DNA of 11,372 nucleotides from Flavobacteriales bacterium (GTDB lineage: Bacteria; Bacteroidota; Bacteroidia; NS11-12g; UBA955), in contig CANIZU010000047.1 in the NCBI GenBank assembly GCA_947472115.1, forward strand, positions 1 to 11,372. The letters are read 5' to 3'. Position 1 is the first letter of the stretch, and the number at the start of each line of letters is the position of its first letter. This document shows, one piece after another, positions 1 to 6,043 of this stretch. The position numbers and the translations under genes were made by a program. A model generated the notes under the pieces. It saw nothing but the letters and a program-made list of their open reading frames with translations, made no database searches and was not told the origin of the DNA.

Positions 1-369
1 AAAGTGGATGATTATATGGCGCTCATCGCCGAAACGCGTGGTGTTACTATTGAGTCATTGGCCGGCTTTAGATCCATGGCGTGGAGTTACCTCTCAAAAC
101 AAAGTCCTGAGAATATTGAATTATGGGCTGGCAAACAAACCTATATCGCTCTCGGAACCGCTATGGTTTCTGCAGCGAGTCAACAAATTGATGCAACGCC
201 GATGGAAGGATTTTCTGCCCCTGCTGTCAACGAAATCTTAGAGTTGGATAAGTACGATTTGCACGCCGCAGTAATTCTTGCAGTGGGATACAGAGATCAG
301 AATAACGACCCATTGGCGTCTGCTAATAAAGTTCGTAGACCCCTTCACAAATTAATTGACTTCATTTAA
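1..369 (+). CDS. NfsB-like nitroreductase family protein, C-terminal part (5' end outside window)
   Basis: The reading frame is open from the first base, so the gene begins before the window and only about 122 codons are visible; the GTG at 4 is probably internal. The visible part matches the C-terminal half of the FMN-dependent NAD(P)H nitroreductase family (NfsB / dihydropteridine reductase-like). It has a W-x-GKQTYIALG helix, the motif PMEGF (199-213), GYRD (286-297) and a closing KVRR (328-339). The last lies where this family has basic residues that bind the FMN phosphate. Such enzymes are usually cytosolic homodimers that reduce nitroaromatics, quinones or related acceptors; the natural substrate cannot be read from sequence. 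The stop is TAA at 367-369. The regulator gene downstream is on the same strand 63 bases away and has its own promoter candidate, so co-transcription is possible but not required. Family assignment is secure; the exact reaction is not. Confidence 0.85.
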   Translation, partial: KVDDYMALIAETRGVTIESLAGFRSMAWSYLSKQSPENIELWAGKQTYIALGTAMVSAASQQIDATPMEGFSAPAVNEILELDKYDLHAAVILAVGYRDQNNDPLASANKVRRPLHKLIDFI

Positions 370-381
370 CTCCATAGTTCT

Positions 382-409
382 TTTGCGATAATTATCGTTC
401 CTATATTTG
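382..409 (+). promoter_or_regulatory. Candidate Bacteroidota-type promoter of the ArsR-like gene
   Basis: TATATTTG at 402-409 fits the Bacteroidota -7 consensus TAnnTTTG exactly. A TTTG at 382-385 could serve as the -33 element. The spacer is 16 bases, slightly shorter than usual for this promoter class. The regulator ATG at 433 lies 24 bases downstream of the -7 element, preceded by an AAAGGA ribosome-binding site at 422-427 with a 5-base gap. The position between two genes and the exact -7 match support the call; no transcript data are available. Confidence 0.5.
386..397. promoter_or_regulatory. Perfect 12-base palindrome in promoter spacer, candidate operator
   Basis: CGATAATTATCG is identical to its reverse complement. 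It lies between the -33 and -7 candidates of the promoter driving the ArsR-like gene. A repressor bound here would block RNA polymerase, and ArsR-family dimers typically bind imperfect palindromes in their own promoters, so autoregulation is a reasonable inference. The symmetry does not extend beyond 12 bases. A palindrome of this length is expected a few times by chance in a window this size, so only its position makes it notable. Confidence 0.4.
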
Positions 410-432
410 CGTTTAGCGATTAAAGGAATTGG

Positions 433-765
433 ATGGCAATTAAAGGAAAATTTGAAAATCAATTGGTTCTGTTAGCAGAAGGAATCAAAGCAATGGGGCA
501 TCCAGCGCGTATTCTGATATTGAAACATCTGTTGGAAAATGGACCTAGTTCTTGTCAAGATATCGTGGATCAACTACCTTATTCCCAAAGCACGGTATCA
601 GGCCATTTACAGAAGTTAAAAGACGGTCGGTTGATTAAAATGAAATCGGTAAAGACCTCTAGCGTTTACAGCGTAGATTTAGAGTCTATCGAAATGATTC
701 ATAAAGAATTGGGAGAAACTTTCAACCTGAAATCTGAATCAAAAAAGCAGATGTCGCTGTTTTAA
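433..765 (+). CDS. ArsR-family winged-helix transcriptional regulator with clamp-motif-like C-terminus
   Basis: This 110-residue protein has the usual size and layout of ArsR/SmtB-type regulators. It has an N-terminal helix, a GHPARILILKHL helix near residues 22-33, a helix-turn-helix with recognition helix around SQSTVSGHLQKLKDGRLI (51-68), and a beta wing near 69-82. It should bind DNA as a dimer in the cytoplasm. The classical metal-binding CxC pair is absent and Cys41 is the only cysteine, so metal sensing of the ArsR/CadC type is unlikely; the signal is unknown. The start is ATG with AAAGGA 5 bases upstream. The last residues, after a Lys/Ser-rich linker, are QMSLF (106-110), resembling the bacterial beta-clamp-binding pentapeptide. 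The stop overlaps the stop of the convergent DUF1015 gene. Targets are unknown; the nitroreductase upstream and its own promoter are candidates by proximity. Confidence 0.88.
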   Translation: MAIKGKFENQLVLLAEGIKAMGHPARILILKHLLENGPSSCQDIVDQLPYSQSTVSGHLQKLKDGRLIKMKSVKTSSVYSVDLESIEMIHKELGETFNLKSESKKQMSLF

Positions 766-777
766 TCAAACAACTGC
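741..777 (-). terminator. Probable intrinsic terminator of the serC-serA-DUF1015 operon
   Basis: Read on the minus strand, GCAGTTGT (777-770) can pair with ACATCTGC (754-747) as an 8-position stem with one T-T mismatch. It is followed directly by six T residues (746-741). The loop also contains a TGTTT / AAACA inverted repeat that could form an alternative inner stem. The structure begins inside the last codons of the DUF1015 gene and ends inside the 3' coding part of the convergent regulator gene. The stem-plus-T-run arrangement, only in minus orientation and just after the operon's last stop, is what an intrinsic terminator looks like; stem strength is moderate. Confidence 0.5.
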
Positions 778-1976
778 GTAATATACCCTGTCAACAACTT
801 GGGCTCCACCCATGTGCTTTTGGGTGGCATAGTTAATCCTTGATCAGCAACCTCCATCACCTGTCCAAAAGAATTAGCCGGCAGTACAAATGCGCAATCA
901 TACGTTCCCTGCTCTATCATCATTTTGATTTGATGAATTGGTGTATCTCCACGCATAAATGCCATTCGGTCATCCTTGCTAGTATCGCTAATCCCAAACA
1001 TAGATGGGAACAATAGGGTTTCAATCCGATTCACTTCTAATTTGCCCACAGCATCGCAACGAGGGTCAGACTCACCCAATCCAACTAAATAATCCCCTTG
1101 TCTGCTGATGATTGCTACCGAATTCGGTTCAATGATCTCATTATCCAGCAAGTTTGATTTACAATATGCCAAACCCGATTTTTGCAAATGGGCTTCTACG
1201 TCTACATCACCTACATTCTTCAATAGCCTGTGAAATGATTTGATAAGCAGTTCGTCGCGGTCCATGATCAACGACATTACGCCTTGAGAATCCGACTTGC
1301 CCTCTTTCAATAAAAATTCGCTCACAGCCGCCATGCGATGATGTCCATCGGCGATATACAAAGAATCCAAAGTCTCCAATGACGAGATCACCGCATCCGA
1401 TTGTTCATCATTCAACCCCCAAAGCGTATGCTCAAAACCCAGAGCGCAAATGGTGATAGCGACCGGGTTCATTAATTCTAAATGATGCAAACTATCCAGT
1501 AACGAATCAGGTAATTTGTTTGACAACAAAACTGGCTCTGCGACACTATTCAAGGCCGCTACGTGCTTTGCCAATCGATGACATTTGCTCTCTAATACGT
1601 TTTCATGCTTTTTCACCGAACCACTCAAATAAGAGGCGGCCGAGACAGAGACGACCACACCGCGCAAGGGCTTAGCACCAGGTTGCTTTTGTTCATACAA
1701 ATAAATGGCGGGGCCTTGCTTAACAATCTTACCGCCATCGATTAATGCATTTAGATTTTCCGCGCTCTGCTGATAAAATCTATCCGTACCCTGTTCGATG
1801 CTCGCATCTACATATTGTGGTTTTACCACCCGAATAAAACTATCAGGGTTTTCCTTAGCCAACGACTCCAAAATTGATTGAGGCAACTTACCTGAGCCAT
1901 AAGTAGGCACCGATTGTTGCATTTCTTCGGACGGAATCAAGGAAGAAAATGGAAATACCCGAATCACTGGAATCAA
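762..1976 (-). CDS. DUF1015 family protein, third gene of serine biosynthesis operon
   Basis: This 404-residue soluble protein has the full-length pattern of the DUF1015 family. Near the N-terminus is an IRVFPFSSLIP segment (5-15), then a VKKHE motif (121-125), a central YIADGHHRMAA motif (207-217), and a C-terminal MPPKSTWVEPK stretch (383-393). The DGHHR box (210-214) resembles the short active-site box of ParB/sulfiredoxin-fold proteins. The biochemical function is not established to my knowledge. The gene directly follows serA, so a role in serine or phosphoserine metabolism is inferred. The start is TTG at 1976, immediately after the serA TAA and in the same frame. No ATG is available upstream, and starting at ATG codon 19 would remove the conserved N-terminus. 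GTG at codon 4 is an alternative. Translation is probably coupled to serA. The TAA stop shares TTAA with the convergent regulator. Confidence 0.85.
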   Translation of the reverse strand: MIPVIRVFPFSSLIPSEEMQQSVPTYGSGKLPQSILESLAKENPDSFIRVVKPQYVDASIEQGTDRFYQQSAENLNALIDGGKIVKQGPAIYLYEQKQPGAKPLRGVVVSVSAASYLSGSVKKHENVLESKCHRLAKHVAALNSVAEPVLLSNKLPDSLLDSLHHLELMNPVAITICALGFEHTLWGLNDEQSDAVISSLETLDSLYIADGHHRMAAVSEFLLKEGKSDSQGVMSLIMDRDELLIKSFHRLLKNVGDVDVEAHLQKSGLAYCKSNLLDNEIIEPNSVAIISRQGDYLVGLGESDPRCDAVGKLEVNRIETLLFPSMFGISDTSKDDRMAFMRGDTPIHQIKMMIEQGTYDCAFVLPANSFGQVMEVADQGLTMPPKSTWVEPKLLTGYITQLFD

Positions 1977-2924
1977 TTATTTAAAAAACGATGTAATTCT
2001 CTCCGCAAGCTCTATCCCTACTCTCTCCTGGGCTTCCTTGGTACTTGCCCCGATATGCGGAGACAAACTACAATTCGTTTGCGATATCATCAAGTCGTTG
2101 GTTGGTGGCTCATTGACAAACACATCCACACCCGCCGCAGAAATATGTCCGCTCGACAACGCATCAGCCAAAGCCTGCTCATTAACAACGCCACCGCGAG
2201 CACAGTTAATTAATACCGAACCTTTTTTCATCATGGCGATATTTTCCGCATTCATCACCTCTTCGCTCCCAGGGGTATGCAAAGTGATACAATCGGACTG
2301 CGATAATACCGTTTCCAAAGACTGACCCTTTAGCGTCAACTTGAAATTGTTCGCTTTATAGGCATTCGACAATGATACAACCACATCGAATTCTCTTTGT
2401 TTATAATCGTAAACGAGTACTTCCATACCCAATCCAATAGCCATTTTAGCGACCTCTTGACCAATTCTTCCGAAACCGATGATACCCAATTTCTTGCCCA
2501 TCAACTCAAAGCCTTCAGAATACACCTTTTTCATTTCTTTAAACCCATCGATACCATTGGTTGGCATTTCACGATTGGCTTTGTGCAAGAAACGCGACAA
2601 GGAGAATAAGTGAGCGAAGACCAATTCAGCAACGGAACGACTGCTAGCATTGGGTGTATTGACAACGGGAATATTTTTTAATCCGGCTGCTTTGATATCG
2701 ATATTATCCAAACCAACACCGGCGCGGGCGATCAATTTCAGGTTTGATGCATTGATGATATTCGCATTGACTTTCGTCGCACTTCTCACGATCAAAACAT
2801 CGTATTCATTGATTTTATCGGCTAATTCCTCTTGAGCGATTTTTTGTGTAATTACTTCAAAACCTGCAGCTTCTAAGATCGATTTGCCTGCAGCGTCTAT
2901 ACCGTCGTTTGCTAAAACTCTCAT
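1977..2924 (-). CDS. serA: D-3-phosphoglycerate dehydrogenase, short form without ACT domain
   Basis: SerA oxidises 3-phosphoglycerate with NAD+ to 3-phosphohydroxypyruvate, the first step of the phosphorylated serine pathway, in the cytosol. The 315-residue protein shows the D-2-hydroxyacid dehydrogenase layout. There is a split substrate domain with RAGVGLDN (67-74), a Rossmann fold with GFGRIG (150-155) and Asp173 after strand beta-2 (NAD preference), and the catalytic set Arg243 (in NCARGG), Glu272 (in NEPP) and His290 (in SPHIGAS). The protein stops soon after the catalytic His, so the regulatory ACT domain found in the longer E. coli-type enzyme is absent and serine feedback through that domain is not possible. 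The ATG overlaps the serC TGA by four bases (ATGA), and GGAGA lies about 10 bases upstream of the start. A related dehydrogenase activity is possible in principle, but the adjacent serC makes SerA the strong choice. Confidence 0.95.
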   Translation of the reverse strand: MRVLANDGIDAAGKSILEAAGFEVITQKIAQEELADKINEYDVLIVRSATKVNANIINASNLKLIARAGVGLDNIDIKAAGLKNIPVVNTPNASSRSVAELVFAHLFSLSRFLHKANREMPTNGIDGFKEMKKVYSEGFELMGKKLGIIGFGRIGQEVAKMAIGLGMEVLVYDYKQREFDVVVSLSNAYKANNFKLTLKGQSLETVLSQSDCITLHTPGSEEVMNAENIAMMKKGSVLINCARGGVVNEQALADALSSGHISAAGVDVFVNEPPTNDLMISQTNCSLSPHIGASTKEAQERVGIELAERITSFFK

Positions 2925-3991
2925 GATGCAAACGTCTCCATTACATTCACCAACGCCTGAACACTTTCCAAAGGCAACGCATTATACAACGATGCGCGAT
3001 ATCCGCCAACACTTCTGTGGCCTTTCAATCCGGACAAATTCGCTTCCTTGCAAGCTTCATTGAATTTCGCTTCCAAGCCAATATGCTCTTCTTCAAAAAC
3101 AAAGCAAACATTCATCTGACTGCGATCTTCAACGGCTGTAGTTCCTTTAAAATAAGGACTATTGTCGATGGCGTTATACAACAAATCCGCCTTCTCTTGA
3201 TTGCGTTTTGCCATACCTTCTACTCCACCTTCACTTAACATCCATTCCAAATTATATTTTGAAACCAAAATTGGGAACACTGGCGGAGTATTATACATAC
3301 TGTCGTTATCGGCATGAATTTTATACTTCATCATGGTCGGAATATGTCTGTCGGCCATTTTATCGTACATATCCTTTTTGATAATCACCAAAGTGACACC
3401 CGCAGGGCCCATGTTCTTTTGCGCTCCGGCGTAAATCATGGCGAACTTCGTCACATCTACTGGCTTAGAGAAGATGTCAGAGCTCATATCACAAATCAGC
3501 GGCGTGTTGCCACAATCAGGGAACTGCTTTATCTGGGTGCCAAAAATTGTATTGTTGCTGGTACAATGGAAATAATCGACATCCTGAGGCACTTGGTAGT
3601 CCTTAGGTATAAACGAATAGTTCGATGCTTTGCTAGAGGCCACTACATCGACTTCGCCAAAGCCTTTGGCTTCGATCAAAGCGCGATTTGCCCAAGTGCC
3701 TGTATCCGTATACGCGGCTTTGGTCTTTAAAAAATTCATAGGGATTTGAAAGAACTGCGTGCTTGCGCCTCCTTGAAGAAACAAGATATCGTAATCATCG
3801 GGCACGCCCAACAAGGTTCTTACGAGGCCTGCAGCATCAGCCATTACTTTTTCAAACTCTTTTCCTCTATGGGAAACTTCCAAGATACTCAAGCCAGTTC
3901 CGGCGAAATTCTTGATGTCCTGAATGCTTTTTGCAAAAGCACTCTCCGCCAAAATGGATGGACCGGCAGAGAAATTATGAATCTTTGACAT
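2921..3991 (-). CDS. serC: Phosphoserine aminotransferase
   Basis: SerC is a cytosolic PLP enzyme that transfers the amino group of glutamate to 3-phosphohydroxypyruvate, giving O-phospho-L-serine; in many bacteria it also serves pyridoxal phosphate synthesis. The 356 residues are the normal full length. Visible marks are the N-terminal HNFSAGPS (5-12), HRGKEF (41-46), the phosphate-binding GGAS (74-77), the PLP lysine Lys192 in AGAQKNMGPAG, and the C-terminal GHRSVGGYRASLYNA (324-338). It is the first gene of the serC-serA-DUF1015 operon and overlaps serA by four bases. The ATG at 3991 is the only start that keeps the N-terminal motif. No clear Shine-Dalgarno site is seen before it. The promoter candidate lies in the short divergent region upstream. 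The product of SerC would normally go to SerB, which is not in this window. Confidence 0.96.
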   Translation of the reverse strand: MSKIHNFSAGPSILAESAFAKSIQDIKNFAGTGLSILEVSHRGKEFEKVMADAAGLVRTLLGVPDDYDILFLQGGASTQFFQIPMNFLKTKAAYTDTGTWANRALIEAKGFGEVDVVASSKASNYSFIPKDYQVPQDVDYFHCTSNNTIFGTQIKQFPDCGNTPLICDMSSDIFSKPVDVTKFAMIYAGAQKNMGPAGVTLVIIKKDMYDKMADRHIPTMMKYKIHADNDSMYNTPPVFPILVSKYNLEWMLSEGGVEGMAKRNQEKADLLYNAIDNSPYFKGTTAVEDRSQMNVCFVFEEEHIGLEAKFNEACKEANLSGLKGHRSVGGYRASLYNALPLESVQALVNVMETFAS

Positions 3992-4009
3992 AGTGTGTCT
4001 AAACAGTTA

Positions 4010-4029
4010 CAATTTTACGCGTATAATTG
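4010..4029. promoter_or_regulatory. 20-base near-perfect palindrome at the centre of the divergent serC / barrel-protein promoter region
   Basis: CAATTTTACGCGTATAATTG reads the same on both strands except for one mismatched pair (T4015 with T4024), so 9 of 10 position pairs match. Its arms are the candidate -7 elements of two outward promoters: TAAAATTG on the minus strand and TATAATTG (4022-4029) on the plus strand. For the plus promoter no -33 TTG is visible at the usual distance. The element sits in a gap of only 53 bases between two start codons. It may be an operator for a dimeric regulator, a pair of mirror-image promoters, or both. Confidence 0.5.
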
Positions 4030-4040
4030 CGGGGAAACAA
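4010..4040 (-). promoter_or_regulatory. Candidate promoter of the serC operon
   Basis: On the minus strand, TAAAATTG (4017-4010) differs by one base from the Bacteroidota -7 consensus TAnnTTTG. TTG (4040-4038) stands 20 bases upstream, within the usual spacing. The serC ATG at 3991 is 18 bases beyond the -7 element, which would give a short leader. The -7 element is the left arm of the palindrome described separately. Confidence 0.4.
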
Positions 4041-4044
4041 GCAA

Positions 4045-4647
4045 ATGACATTGCCAAACCATAAAGGAATCGTACTATTTATCCTATTTCTTTCCACTAT
4101 TTGCTGCTACGGACAGTATGATGGTTTGGAGGGCGATACAAAGAAGAAACCAACATCTGCCAGGGTAACGGACTCAAACCAAGCGACCCGTGATACCCAA
4201 CTCGTTGACGATTACCAGTTTTCTTCATCGTTTAAGGACAAAATTGAACCTTACAAGGCCATTGAATTCATGACAAACGGGAGTGGCAATAGCTATAACT
4301 TTTATCTGTCGCTAGATCCTCAGGCAGGTTATTGGTGGAACCAAAGATTATTATTAGGTGGAGGTATACATGGCGGACTCGCAAATAACCATTCCAGTGT
4401 TGGGGGATTTGGATTTACTCGATTCACATTAAACAATTTGTTCATCCAAGGGGAATACCGATATTTAAACATGAACAACGCAACTTCTGGGGATCGTCAA
4501 TGGCTTGGCTCCCCTATTATTTGTATCGGCTATTCTTCAAGTATCGATATGATGAGTTGGATGTCTATAGGAATCTCAACCAACGGAGCCTATTCTCAAA
4601 ATATGCCGTTTGGCGCTTTTATCTACCGCTTTGGGTATCGATTCTAA
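4045..4647 (+). CDS. Predicted exported protein, probable small outer-membrane beta-barrel
   Basis: I do not recognise a named family. From the ATG at 4045 the protein has 200 residues. It has a signal peptide (Lys7, hydrophobic core about 8-19, likely cleavage after CYG at 23), then a Lys/Thr/Asp-rich linker to about residue 68. The remaining ~130 residues are rich in Gly and aromatic residues with alternating hydrophobic positions, for example 87-95, 101-112, 121-141 and 188-200. It ends in YRFGYRF; a terminal Phe is typical of outer-membrane barrels recognised by the Bam machinery. The two Cys (20, 21) are not in a lipobox, so lipoprotein processing is unlikely. A TTG six codons upstream, at 4027, lies inside the candidate -7 element and is an unlikely start. 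GGGGA at 4031-4035 may be the ribosome-binding site. The gene is divergent from serC and ends one base from the nuoN stop. Function and ligand are unknown. Confidence 0.72.
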   Translation: MTLPNHKGIVLFILFLSTICCYGQYDGLEGDTKKKPTSARVTDSNQATRDTQLVDDYQFSSSFKDKIEPYKAIEFMTNGSGNSYNFYLSLDPQAGYWWNQRLLLGGGIHGGLANNHSSVGGFGFTRFTLNNLFIQGEYRYLNMNNATSGDRQWLGSPIICIGYSSSIDMMSWMSIGISTNGAYSQNMPFGAFIYRFGYRF

Positions 4648-4660
4648 TTTAGAATACCCA
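4632..4660. terminator. Inverted repeat spanning both convergent stop codons, possible bidirectional terminator
   Basis: ATTCTAA (4641-4647) and TTAGAAT (4649-4655) are perfect inverted repeats around the single base 4648, each containing one of the two stop codons. The stem can be continued by TGGGT (4632-4636) with ACCCA (4656-4660) if ATCG (4637-4640) is bulged. No T-run follows on either strand and the inner stem is AT-rich, so intrinsic termination would be weak. It is nevertheless the only structure available between these two convergent transcription units. Confidence 0.3.
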
Positions 4661-6043
4661 CTTCAGCAACACCCATGGCATCGCACCAGCCAACAACAAC
4701 AACGCGGCGATCAACATCATCAGACCTTTGTCGTTGTATTCTACCGCTGTTTCATCACCATCCACTTTCACCAAGAAAGCATGCTTGATAAACTTGAAGT
4801 AGTATCCAATTGATATCGCAGAGCCTAACAAGCCTAAGCCAACCAACCAAGGCGATGATTGCCAAGCAAAGGAGAATAGATAGAATTTGGCATCGAATCC
4901 GGCAGAAATTGGGATTCCAGCCATCGACAATACACCGACAACCAGTGCGAAGGCCACCCAAGGTGAGCGTTTTGATAGGCCGTTGAACATATCAAATCCC
5001 ACAGGATTCTTATCAGTTGCACTTTGATGCGCAATCAAGAATACCAATACACTTGCAAGGGCATAGGCAAAGCCATAATACCACAAAATCCAAGTTTTTG
5101 ACTCATCGAGGATCAAAAGGAACATCACCAAGTAACCCGCATGAGCGATACTACTGAAGGCCAAAGTTCTTTTGACACCGTTTTGCACCAAACCAGCAAG
5201 GTTACCCCAAACGATGGTTATCATACCCAATACGCACAACCAACCGCTCCAGGTATTATGAATGCCACCGAAAGTTGACAATAATTTATTGAAAGCCACA
5301 AAAGCAGTGATTTTTACGATGGTCGCCATGAACACCGTGGTTCTATTTGGACTTCCTTCGTAAACGTCAGGTGCCCAGAAATGGAAAGGCGCTGCTGCCA
5401 CTTTAAATAACAAGCCAACGCTCATTAGAATCAATCCAGCATTGATCAATGTCGCGATTGGCATCCCTTCCATGGCATGCATGAAACTGGGCTTAATACC
5501 CATCATTTCCAATTCCAACGAACCAGTACCTCCGTAAATAAAAGCCGTACCCAACAAGAAAATCCCCGTTGAGAAGGCGCCCATCAAGAAGTATTTCAAC
5601 GATGCTTCGTTTGAAGCCAAACTATCTTTCTTTGATCCTGCCAAAACATAAAGTGGAATCGACAAAACCTCGATGCCCAAGAACAACATCACAATGTGTT
5701 GGTAAGATATCATCATGAAAGCACCACAAAGGCTGAACATAATTAACCCCAACTGATCGGTACCCAAATTATCGTTCTTTCTAAAGGCAAATACAATCAC
5801 TGCAGCAACAAAAGCCAACAACGAAGCAAACATGTGCTCGGAATAGCCAAACAACATCATGTTCGCGGGTACCCAAGATTCTAAAATGGCGAAATTGCAA
5901 AGGCCTTTGGCATTGCAAAAAGAACAAATCGAGGAAGCCATCAAAGCCACCACTGCCAAGTTTGAAAAAGAAGATTCCTTCTTGTTGAGTCCTAAAAACA
6001 AAAGAACTACTGCGGCGAAAAATGTGATAAATAATGCGATCAT
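4649..6043 (-). CDS. nuoN: NADH-quinone oxidoreductase subunit N (antiporter-like, membrane arm)
   Basis: NuoN is one of the three antiporter-like subunits of complex I; it sits in the inner membrane arm and takes part in proton pumping coupled to NADH oxidation and quinone reduction. The 464-residue product is hydrophobic throughout, near the usual length, with about 14 predicted membrane segments. Expected charged residues on the proton path are visible: Glu125 in FLGIEVLSIPLY, Lys214 in LLFKVAAAPFHFWAPDVY, Lys244 in the next helix, and Lys386 in AGFDAKFYLF. The start ATG overlaps the nuoM TGA by four bases and has AAAGGAG (6057-6051) seven bases upstream. It is the last nuo gene here. A small cysteine cluster (Cys40, 43, 49) near the second membrane segment is unexplained. 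Its stop lies one base from that of the convergent barrel-protein gene. Confidence 0.96.
   Translation of the reverse strand: MIALFITFFAAVVLLFLGLNKKESSFSNLAVVALMASSICSFCNAKGLCNFAILESWVPANMMLFGYSEHMFASLLAFVAAVIVFAFRKNDNLGTDQLGLIMFSLCGAFMMISYQHIVMLFLGIEVLSIPLYVLAGSKKDSLASNEASLKYFLMGAFSTGIFLLGTAFIYGGTGSLELEMMGIKPSFMHAMEGMPIATLINAGLILMSVGLLFKVAAAPFHFWAPDVYEGSPNRTTVFMATIVKITAFVAFNKLLSTFGGIHNTWSGWLCVLGMITIVWGNLAGLVQNGVKRTLAFSSIAHAGYLVMFLLILDESKTWILWYYGFAYALASVLVFLIAHQSATDKNPVGFDMFNGLSKRSPWVAFALVVGVLSMAGIPISAGFDAKFYLFSFAWQSSPWLVGLGLLGSAISIGYYFKFIKHAFLVKVDGDETAVEYNDKGLMMLIAALLLLAGAMPWVLLKWVF

Noticed and set aside
3314..3730. 138-codon open frame on the plus strand opposite serC
   Set aside because: It lies entirely antisense to a well-supported enzyme gene, has no recognisable domain, and its composition is that of a reverse-frame shadow.
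4010..4029. Palindrome as an insertion-sequence end or attachment site
   Set aside because: No transposase, target duplication or second copy is visible nearby; promoter function explains the position better.
4027..4044. TTG start six codons upstream for the exported barrel protein
   Set aside because: It lies inside the candidate -7 promoter element, so the transcript would not include it, and the ATG at 4045 gives a standard signal peptide.
5890..5930. Cysteine cluster (Cys40, Cys43, Cys49) in NuoN as a possible metal site
   Set aside because: The residues fall in or next to a predicted membrane helix, no known NuoN metal site exists, and three cysteines with this spacing are not enough to claim one.
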